64,000 bases of DNA from Salticus scenicus (lineage: Eukaryota > Arthropoda > Arachnida > Araneae > Salticidae): positions 166,629,034-166,693,033 of the forward strand of contig OZ005659.1 in NCBI GenBank assembly GCA_963930645.1, written 5' to 3'. The translations under genes and the position numbers were made by a program. Of this stretch, positions 22,204-33,899 are shown piece by piece. Position 1 is the stretch's first letter, and every line of letters begins with the position of its first letter. The notes under the pieces are model-generated. The model made no database searches and was not told the DNA's origin. It saw only the letters and a program-made list of their open reading frames with translations.

Positions 22204-25200
22204 GTATGTATTTTAATTCACGAGGACATTATTAGTGTATAGATTTTACCATAAATTTGATTGATGCATTCATCGAATGTGAGTATTGAAAGTTTTTCAA
22301 ATTTTCATATTTAATTATTCCAGATTCTCACTTGGTTTTAACAGTATTGCCATTTGGTAAAAACATTGTTTTAGAAGAAAACACCGATTTGAATTTGACA
22401 TGTAAAGTCAAGTCTTCAGGTCATCCTAATGAAAGGTGATTATATTTAATTTTCAAAATTATTTTATTTATAATAAAAAATACATTAAATCTTGAAATTC
22501 AACAGCAATAAATAAATAAAAACATATAAAATTAGAATTAACTAAAACTTGCATATTGAACAAAATGAAGGGTGTGTACTACTATGAACAGTTCTGAACA
22601 GTAGAAAATAATTACTTTTATGTTAAGATTTACCACTTTCCACAAGAGTAGGGCGATATAAAAGTAAATCTGTTTCTCAACTGTAACATGTATATACAAA
22701 GTGCACATGTTTAGCTGTTTGAATAATTCAAGCAAAAATGGTATGATTTGGTAGAAGTTTCAACTATATTCTAATAAATTAAAACTAAAAAGAAAACTAG
22801 TTGACATTGGCATAGGTGATTTCTGCTCTGTTCCCCATCATACATTAGTTTTCATAAATATATATTATAGCTCATACTATATTCATGAATAAGTCTACCG
22901 ATTACTCGGCAAGATCACAGAATAAAATGCTCCACACAATAGGCTACCATCTGCCCACTTTGATACATTTATCTTATCCTAATTTGATGTTTAATTTTAT
23001 CAGGATCAGTCATATTTCAGTTTTCATGTAACTCCATGGTATTTCCAGTCCCACATATAGGGTAGGGTGGGGTAAAATGGGTCACTTTATAAATAATGCT
23101 AAGTAAATATAATGAGACTAGAATTTTTTAAACCAATTTTTGTAACAATATTTTTCAAGTTTTTAATAACATTTTCCAATTTTAAAGTTACCATAATTTT
23201 GTATTTTACTGATTATTATTATTTATTTATTTATTTAATGAGAGAGCAAAGAAAGTAATTAATTTTTACAACAGTTAATCAAACATAAAATCTTTTAATA
23301 ATACAATTCCTTTTGATTATAATCAATGTAAGGTAAAAAGGTATCATTTTAAGGAAATGTATTTCTACAAGGTGCAATAAATGTGAATTATGGAGCATTG
23401 CATTCAAAGATGAACAACGGTGCAGCAAAACATAACTGGCACCAAAGATGCACTAGCTTTCATCATCTTATTAAATGTAGCAACCCAGTTACTATATTCA
23501 GCTTTCATCATCTCATAAAAAATAGTTGTGAATCCATATATATTAGGATTTTATTCTTGCTTGTCACCTCCCTGAGTATAAAGGCTCTTTACTTCATATG
23601 TGGTTTGACTGTATATAATGATTTTCATCATTTGCACCTTAAAATTTAGAAAATGTCGAATTATACAATTTTATATTTTATGAAATTAACTGTATATTTG
23701 TATGCATTGAAACTTAAACATTTTCTCATTAGAAACATAGAATTATTATTGATGTTAATATTATTTTTGGTATTAAAATGATATCACACTCCACCCCCCC
23801 TTTTTTTTTTGAAAAAATTATCATTTGATAATTAAACAATTCTTTAGCTATTTTTTTTTTTCTTTTTTTTTTTTCTGATTTAGATTTGATTTATCATGGA
23901 AACTACCTACTCGAGCGAACGAAGATGGGGATCGTATCAGTGTTTATGAAACAGATGACCAGTTGACAGTTACTATTCATAATTTACAAAATGACGATTC
24001 TGGTGTGTATGTTTGTGAACTGCAGAACAAAGGCATAAGACGGGCTAAGAAGATTTCTGTATTTGTTCGATCAAGTAAATTTTTCAGATTAATTTTCACT
24101 ATTTTTATCTTTTACAGTCTGTTAATTTCAATAAATACCAAGTATGTTTTATATTCTTTTATGAAAAGGGTCTACATTAGACAGTGAAATTGCAAGAATC
24201 CTATATTTTGAAAATCTCACTCAAAAATATGTCATGTGGAAACTTTTTTCACAATTTTTTCACATTGTTCATTCAGCATTTCATACATTATTTAGTTGCT
24301 TTGAACACTACAATAATCGCTTTGAAGCCTGTAATTCTTTTTCTTTAGCTTCTCTAAAATTTCTTAAGTCAAAAAAAAAAAAAAAAAAAAAGTGGAAAAA
24401 TGGGTAATTATTTCGAAACACTTTTTAATTCTGCAGATTTCTTAAGAAAATATGAAGTTGTGTAAATAATAGTATTAACAATTGTGTAAATAATAGTATT
24501 AACAATTAGTTACAAAGTTTGGAAGTTAGAGTTATATTTTTAAAAATACATATACTGATGTATGCCCTGATACATACATTGCAATAATATATAAAGTAAT
24601 TTTGGTTATTTTAATTCTGCTTTGAATATTCAAAACCAAATTTAAAAATACATTTCAAAACAGATTTAATGATAAGAACATGACCAATTCTATGTGCAAA
24701 AAGTCAAATTTGAAGAAACAACTTAGACTTTGAAGAAACAACATAGCTCTTTAACCAGTAAATAAACACAATAAAATAAGAACTTCCATTTTAACAGATA
24801 CTTAATTTTTACACAGTTGTTTGATTTACATATTTGTAATTCTTGAAAAAAAAAAAAAAAAAAAAAAAAGCTTTTTTTGGGACGAGGGGCAAAATGTAAA
24901 AAATGTAATTACTCAGTTAAAAAAAAAAAAATCAATTTTTTTTTTCCCTTGTGTGAACTCTGATTAATTAATTATAAACATTTCTAATTAGGAGGACCAG
25001 TCCATCATTACCTTTGTACATAATACATATTCGATATGTATAATGTAATTATTCCTTTATAATTATTTAAATTTTTATTAGTACTTATTATGTTATTAAT
25101 TCTGAAATTAGTATCTTCTCAATTTCATATCTTAATATTTACAGAAAAGTGCTCCCGGAAGTTTTTTGATTGTGGTAGTGGAGTATGTGTTCCTAAGCAT

Positions 25201-28200
25201 TATGTCTGTGATGGCTATGTGGATTGCCCTAGTGGATATGATGAGTCATTTAAACACTGTGGTATGTTTCTTTCTTTATCTTTTGTCTCTCTTTGTTGCA
25301 TAATATGACAATGAACCCATCAAGCGTTTTGTTCAATTTTGTGATAGTGTTGTGACAGTTGTTAAGTTATAGTAGTGAGTTATTAAAAGTTAAATAACTA
25401 GTTGCATTCATTGATAATTGCTAATTTTATTTACTTCATTTTAAAAAAATATATATTCAGTTATTTTTGGCATTTAAAGACCAAATATTCTATTTTCAAA
25501 ACTTATATAAAATTAAGTTATATTATGTTATTAATATTATTATAAATAATTTATTTTATTCATTTATTTTAGCAATGTTTATTAACATGTTAAGTGTTTT
25601 GTTGGTTATTGGTAACTGACATTAGTTCAGGCCATGACAATCGCTGATTTTCTTAATTTTTTTATGTTCACTAACTAATTTCTTTTAAAGATTTCTGAAC
25701 TAATTTCAAAAATAGCTAGACACATAGCTGATCATAAATATGTAAAATGAAAAAATTAAAAATTGTTAATAAACACTAGGTACAATTGCAACATATCTTA
25801 AGTACAATTTCAGTAGTTATTTCAGATCAAAATATCATTAAAATTATCCCCAGAAAGTAGCATGTGAGGAAAAAAAGTATCTATAGTACAATGTTAGAAA
25901 AGGTTGCCAGGTGCTATAATGTGTGAAAAAGGGTCTGTCAGGTGCTGTGCCTTGCCAAATTAGCCTAGAGTGGCACTATTTTTATCTGCAGATTATGTAT
26001 CTTTTATTTTAGTTATTATTGCTTTATATATATTGTATTTTGAAGCTTTTTATTGAAATTGGATTTTATCATATCGTCTGCGTGTCATACTATACAAGGC
26101 ACCTCCACTTTAAAGTAAATGTAAGCGTCTCCTTTCGTTGTTCGTTGGTTCACTTGTTTAGAGTATCAATTTGCTAATGCAATGGTCGGGAGTTCGATCC
26201 TGGAAGGATTGATGTGTTAGTTTTTGCAGATAATTACCGTATATTTCCGTGTATAAGCCGAGAATTTTTGGAAATTTTTCGGAAGCTGAATTATATATGT
26301 CGGCTTATATACGGATCTACATTTCTAGCAAAAAACATACTTTAGAAACAATGATTGAATACATATATTTTAAGCTTAAAAAGTATATATAAACAGGGTT
26401 CGCACTAAGGAAAAAAAATGTGTGGGATTCTCCCACTCTGACAAAAAAATTAAGTGGGATTTTGAAAATTTATGTGAGATTTTTGAAATTTAAGTCAGTA
26501 ATTACATTTTACAGAATAAAAGGTATTTTCAAGAAATATGTAAATTACAGACATGTGATTGCTGAAATTAGAAATTAGCTGAAAATTTTTCGCTAATATG
26601 ATTGATTGTAGGATTAGTTGAATATTGATAATGTCACTTTCAATAAACTGATGACATAAACAGTTATATGTATAGTTTTAATTTACATTAAGCGTTTTCA
26701 GGATTTTTTCATTAGCGTAAAAAAAATTCTTCAATATGCCTGCAATAATTTTTATATCCACATAAAATCTTATTAAAATTTCACACCAAGAGTAAATGAA
26801 AATTTTCAAATGAATATAGAATATGATTTTTATGTATGTACATTAATCATTCATATAAAAGTAGCAGTAGCTAATTATTAGTTTCAAACGTGCATAAACC
26901 AACTGAGTATTAATTTTCTTAAATTGATTTGGAAAAAAATTTCCTACCTGAAAAATCTATTCTTTATTTCCTCCATGTTTACGAATTTGGTAAAGATATG
27001 GCACCCCATAAAGATTTAATTTAATTGAGAAAAAATAAATAGATTCATTAAGTTCAGCACTAAAGGTCTCAAAATAATTACATATGTCAGAAATATTGCT
27101 TTATTGTTTCTAGAATTGATCATTGACTACAATCCGTATTCCGGAGATGGGAAAAAGGGGGGTGGGATTAAAAAAATAATTACAGAGTAAGAAATATTAA
27201 ACTCTTTCAATTCTACTTCTAGAATCTAATAAAGCAAGCTTAAAATGAATATTATAAATATAATTTACGTTGCAAATGGGTAAAGATTGGGAAACAAGAC
27301 TTCTGCAGAACATTTGATTGCTGATCGCTAGATGGAGATAAATAAAGGGGGAGGTGGGCAAAGAATAATTACATGAGTAAGAAATATTTAACAATTGTAT
27401 TTCTTTACAGGCTCTAGAATCTCATAAAGCAAGTTTGAAATAGATATTGACATTTGTGTTGTGGATGGAGAAAGATTGGGAATCAGAAGCTTTTGTAGAA
27501 CATTTGATCGCCGATTGCTCCATTTTTATTTATTTATTTATTTTATAACGAACGATATCCGCGATTTTTTTAAAAACGGAAAAAATAAATTCGTAGAGTT
27601 CAATAAATTAGATAAAAAAAAAAAAAAAAAAAAAAAATTGCGGGAAAATAAGTGCGGGAAAAGCGCGCATATGAAATTTTTTTAAGTGGGATTTTTTTTA
27701 ATATTGCGTGATTCCCGCGATCCCGAGCTCTAGCGCGAACTCTGATATAAAGTAAAATAGTGATATTAAACCTTATTTTTAAATAATTATCACATATAAA
27801 ACTCTTAAATTAGCAATTTTAAATTTATTTTACAAAACGCTCGATGTAGTCACGTGTGTTTACATTTCTTTTTGACCTCCGGTAACTGAAGTCATCGGAA
27901 GAGTGCATGAACGGAGTAAATTCTCTGTCTGATTCAGAAATAGTATAAGAGAAACTTTAAAAAACAGGACTCCCGATCATATTTTTAATTTATACAATTA
28001 AATTTAAATCATCTCTGTTTAAAATGTTTCTAGGCTTACACTAGCAAAAGCGGCAAAACTTCGTTTTTTTTTATAGAAGGATTTTTTTTTTTTTTTTTTT
28101 TGAAGATTGCCTTGAAGCACTGATAAAAATACTGAAAAGTAGAATTATACAAAATAATTTGGATAGGTACGTCATTAAAAAAAATCGATGCAATCGGTCT

Positions 28201-31200
28201 TTAAATGGCTTATTTATGTAAACATCCAGCGGCGGCATTGCATCATCCACGTTAGGGTTAGGTCTCCGGCGCCGGCCCGGTATTACGGTAACCATCGTTT
28301 TCAGCTGCCGGGACTTGCATCTGTGTTTGTCTCCCTTCTGATAGGGTTGCCAGAGTTTAAACTATTGCCGTTGCCGAACACACTGCCAACGTTTTACGTC
28401 GTAGCTAAGCAAGGTAAGGAATTCTATTGGATAACAGGGTGGCGAGCGACCGGGAAAACCGGGAAATGTCAGGGATTTTTTGGTTTCTGGAAAAGTCAGG
28501 GAAATGTCAGGGAATTTGCTTATTAGTCAGGGAAATTTTTTAAAGAAAAAAAATGCTGCATCCAAAAGAAATATATTTTTTTTCCGTGATTTATATGAAA
28601 GAATCAGTAATTTTTCCCGACCAATTTCCGAAAAAAGAAAAATAAATAAAAAAATAAATAAGTGTGACGCGACACCCCACGTTCAAATTGGTTGGAAAGA
28701 AGAGCGGCAGGCTAGCCGGTGTCGTGCCCTTAGCGACCGTGCCCTTAGCGGAACGTGCCCTTAGCGGAATGGGGTGAAAGGAAAGAAAGAGGAATAGAAG
28801 AAGCCGTGCCCTTAGCGGAAATAAGAAGGTGTGCGTGTGGCACATTGAAATATGTTACTCAAATGCACAAAAGAATGCTTTCTATAGAATGTAGTATGAT
28901 TAGCTTTATATTTACAGAGTCAAACAAAAATATTCAGTTGACACTGAGGGTTATTATTGGAAATTTGCGGAATTGCATTTTCGTTTACATTAAGCGTTTA
29001 TTCTACCATTTTTTAAAACGTGAATATGATTTGAATTAGAGTATTTGTCTACTCTACTGTCGGTTTGTCCGCCTCCAGCGTCCGTAAATATTTTATGATT
29101 TTTTAAATTTTACTTTCTTCTATATTCAATAGAAGAAAGTATTGGATTCGTAAAAATTTTCGACTTCCAGTTTTCGACGGATTTATACGTTTTGAGAGGT
29201 CTAGAACACCATTTGACTACTTTTAGAAAATGTCTGTCTGTCCGTCTGTCTGTCTCTCTCTCTGTGTGTGTGTGTGTGTGACAAAAATTGTGTGGCAACT
29301 GTATCTCCGGAACTACTGTTCAGAATTACATATAAATTTACATGTAGATGCACCTTGAGCTAAATTAGTGCCTATCAACTTTTGGTGCCAACCGCTCAAC
29401 AGATGGCGCTGCTATATAGCGGTTTCCACAATTTAAGGGAAAACTATATCTCAGGTTCTATTGCGCATAATCAATCAAAACTTGATATAAGAGAAGGCCA
29501 TTGTGAGACATTATGCTGATTCAATTTGAATGCTTATGGACCGACAGGTGGTGCTGCTATACAGCGATTTCTGCAATTTAAGGGAAAGCTATATCTCAGG
29601 AACTACTGCACAGAATTGAATATAAATTTATATGTTGATGCACCTTAACATAAATGAGTGTCTGTCAACTTTTGGTGTCAACTGCTCTACAGATGGCGCT
29701 GCTATACAGTGATTTCTGCAATTTAAGAGGAGGCTTCTATTCAGGCTTCTTTCTTCTTCTTCAGGTTCTATTGCGTATAATCAAACAAAACGTGATTATA
29801 TGTGAAGGTTATTATGAGACTTTATGCTGATTCAATTTGGATGCTTATTGGCCAATAGGTGGCGCTACTATACTGCAAATTTCCTCGATAATGGGAAATC
29901 TATATCTCAACTTCTATAGCATATAACTGTACAAAACTTGATAAGTGAGATAAATACTATAAAAATGCATTTTTTAAGATGTCATTTATAGCTAATAAAA
30001 CTGTCTTTCTTTGGATATTTAGTGTTAGTTTCCTCTAAGATGAAAATTATTTGCACTTAGTGAATTTGTATAGGAAAATAAAGTCTTGTGGTGGCCACAA
30101 CATACTAGTTTTTATTTTATTTTATTTTATTTTATTTTATTAATGATATGTGTTATTCAAATTCTTTATTGAATTTCCATACTTAAAATGGCTCTAATAG
30201 AACCTATGCCAATGGTTTGTGTACATGATGGACATCCAAAAAATGCCAATGCATTGCGCTTTAGGGGAGACATTTTTATAAATCACATTTAAATAACTTC
30301 ATCAAAAAATAATAAAGAAATTCGTATTTATTGTTATATGCTAAGAAAATGTTTTGTATAAACTATAATATGCTTAACCTCCAGATTTACAGGGCTAAGC
30401 AAAAAGTTTCGAAATATTAAGGGGTGCAAATAGGAAATTAAGAGCAGCATTTCTGTTTGTATTAAGCCTTTTTAACACTTTCCAATAATGTTTTAGAGTG
30501 ATTATGAATTCAATTAGTCTATATGTCTGTCTTTTTGTCTGTCCATTGTGTGATAATATAGACAAAGAACATAGAATGTTATACGATGCAACGAGTACGT
30601 ACAGTTGGAAAGTGTTGATAATCAATGTGTACCTCCTGATTTTTCGTTTTCGTTTTAAAATGTGTAATGCTTAATTATATTTCCAAAAGCTTAAATAAAA
30701 TCATAAAATGGCAACAATGTACGTTTTCGTATGGTGTACTGTGATTCATTAAACTTTATATGGTTACAGATCACCGTTCCCTCAAATAATGCATTAATCT
30801 ACAGCATGCATACCTATTTTTGCGACAGGTTACTTCTGAAGCAAAATATAGCCAGTGCTAAATGTGGATAAAGTGTGGAGGAAAATTGAGAGTCATGTTT
30901 TTTTTCTATTATTAATTTATTTTTAAATTTATTATATATTTCCGCTAAAGGCACGTATGCTAAAAGCACGCCACCGAGGGGGGGGATAACATTTTCGCTA
31001 AGGACACGGGTTTATAGATTTCCGCTAAGGGCACAGTCGCTAAGGGCACGGCCCCGGCTAGCCACTTCCGCTGCGCGAACGAACGAGACTTTCATTGTTT
31101 GCGGTTTTTTTTTTTTTTTTTGAAGGAAGTTTGGGAGACGAAATGAGAGTCCCTAACTTGAATATAAAATTTTTAAAAGATTTAAAAACTGCTATGAACG

Positions 31201-32019
31201 GGGATCCAACTGAAAAGAAAATTTTGGATTTGGGTAGCTGTGGATTATATACGCTGTAAGTATTTTATATTTTATTTATTTCTAATAATATTTTTAAGTT
31301 AAGAACTAAATGTAAAGCTAGACAAAGCTGATGATTCGGAATTGCTATAATCTCGCCAATTCCGTAATTTTTATTATTAACTTAATTTTGGAATATGGTA
31401 ATTTTTTCTATTTATTTATTTAATTTTTTTATTTTATTTATTCGCGTTAAAAGATTTTTGCAGCTTCTTTTAATTAAAAACTTTCTAAATCTGGTCAAAT
31501 CATGTTCCGGACGTCTCAAAACGTGTAAATCCATCGAAAACCGGAAGTCGAAAATTTTTACGAATCTAATACTTTCTTCTATTAAATATAAAAGAAAGTT
31601 AAAAAAAAAAAAAAAAGTCAATCCAACCTACAATTTCTTATTTCATTTATAAACTTTTTTACAGTGTTAACCACAATATGTAATCTAAAATTGATTGTTT
31701 ACACTCTTTAACCGACGTTTCTGTGGGGGAAAGAAGAAAGAACATAAATAAAAAGAATATTATAATTTCCCATCTGCAACTTCCCATTTCTAGCAAACGC
31801 CGGATTCTCTCACTCTTGGATTCTACAAAGAAAAACAAAGTACAGTTATCTCAAACAGTAGTGAAGGAGTGAAGAGATCATTGATTTGAATCTATTCCCC
31901 CCTCCACTCGCCTCAACCAGGCTGCCGCGGCAAAATATGAAATCAACATTGAGCTGACAGCTGTGATAATTAAAAGGGAGCTCCAAACTGCATTTTTCAG
32001 TGATAAATCGATTGCGCTC

Positions 32020-32051
<32 letters not shown>

Positions 32052-33868
32052 CATAGGAAAAAAAAAAAGGCTGATCCGTCTGACCTTTGACTGTTGTTTT
32101 TCTGGAAAGGGGGGGGGGAGGTTTATCAATTAATCATTCACCATTAAATAAAAAAAAAAAAAAGTTGGACAAGGAATTCTGTACTAATTTGTTAATTAAC
32201 AGTGGGAATATAAATGCGGGAAAAGCGCGTATATAAAATTTTTTTAAGTGGGATTTTTTAAAATATTGCCAGATTCCCGCGTTGTCGCGCGAACCCTGCG
32301 GTCGGAGTTTTCCGTAGTTTTCTCCGAAAATCGCTTTGATTTTAATAAGTATTTTTCCGTTAAAATCTGTAACTTTGATATGTAAACATAAGATGCAAAA
32401 TACATTAAATAATCGTAAGTTAGTTTATTTATTTATTTTTTTAATTTTCAAAAATTTAATTGAAAAAAGAAAATTCATCTTTATATAAAAACATACTTGC
32501 CAACTTTTCCGGTTTTCCCGGAAGACTTCCGGTTTTTAAACATATCTTCTGGTCTTCCGGCCAGATGATGAAATCTTCCGTTTTTGAAAAAGTCGCGGAT
32601 ATCGTTCGTTTTAAAAAGAAAGCCCAAATGTTCTACGAAAACTCCTGATTCCCAATCTTTCTCCATCCATAACATAAATGTCAATATTAATTTCAAACTT
32701 GCTTTATGAGATTCTAGAACATGTAAAGAACTAGAATTGTTAAATATTTCTTTCTGATGTAATTATTTTTTGCCCCTCCCCACCCCCCTCCTCCTTTCAT
32801 TTATCTCCAACTAGTGATCAGCAATCAAATGTTCTGCAGAAGTCTTTTGTTTCCTAATCTTTATCCATCAGCAACATAAATGATAATATTTTAAACTTCT
32901 TTCGTTAGATTCCAGAAGTAGAGTTGAATTGAAAGAGTTTAATATTTCTTACTCTGTAATTATTTTTGTATACCCCTCCCCCCCCTTCCCTGGATTTTGA
33001 TCAATGATCAATTCTAGAAACAATAAAGCAATGGAAGTGCTCAATATTTCTCACGTATGTAATTATTTTTAGATCTTTATTGTTGAATTTTATGAATCTA
33101 TTTATTTTTCCTCAATTAAATTAAATATTTGTATGTCATATTTATACCAAATGTGTAAACATGGGGAAAAAATGAAGATTTTTTTTTTTTCAGGCAGAAA
33201 AATTTATTCCAAATCAATTTAAAAAAATTAATACTCAGTTGGTTTTATGCACGTTTGAAACTGACAATTAGCTACTGCTACTTTTTTTTATATGTATGAT
33301 TAATGTACATGCACAAAAATCATATTCTATTTATTTAAAAAAATTAGTTATACTTTAACTTTACTAAGTTTTTTGTCTATTGTTAAATAGATTTCTTACA
33401 GATTCTGTTTTGTAGATATTTATATGTTGAAGAGAAATAACTTCATTTAAAACTTTTATATATTTAGTATAATCAATCTATAGTAAAACGTTTTTATAGA
33501 TTGCTTCTAAATATTAAAATTGTAAAACTATAGGTTATTACGTCAAAGAGAGAGAAAAAAAAAAAAATCTCCCCCCCCCCCCTTTTTTTTTTTTTTTTAT
33601 GAAATCTTCTGGTTTTTCAATAAAAATCATCCCTTTTTTTATTAAAATTGGTTGGCAAGTATTTAAAAAGGAAAGGAAAAATGGTAAACTCCAAAAAATT
33701 GAAAAATATTATAGGCAACTCTTATAGGTATCTCTCAAGGTAGAATTTCAAATTTTGGAATCTAGTCATACTATTCAAAGTCCTGTCATAAAAAAATTAA
33801 AAAGTAAATAAAAGTGGATAAATATTTTGATATATGACATTTTTTTTTTAAATAGCAAAATTTTAAAT

Positions 33869-33899
<31 letters not shown>

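Larger units (their letters stand above)
28712..31066. mobile_element. TIR element with GTGCCCTTAGCGG subterminal repeats
   Basis: GTGCCCTTAGCG occurs at about 28723, 28739, 28755 and 28806. Its inverse appears four or five times at about 30950-31050 (CCGCTAAGGGCAC and variants). GGCTAGCCGG marks both outer ends. About 45 bp at each end is inverted. The interior is mostly a HINE-like insertion and AT-rich filler. Class unknown. Confidence 0.65.

Noticed and set aside
28252..28262. TTAGGGTTAGG, telomere-like
   Set aside because: Less than two units; no array.
31878..32129. Minus-strand frame with a hydrophobic segment (SSMLISYFAAAAW)
   Set aside because: Half of it is poly-Phe from an A run. 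The rest has no known family and lies inside the transposon stack.
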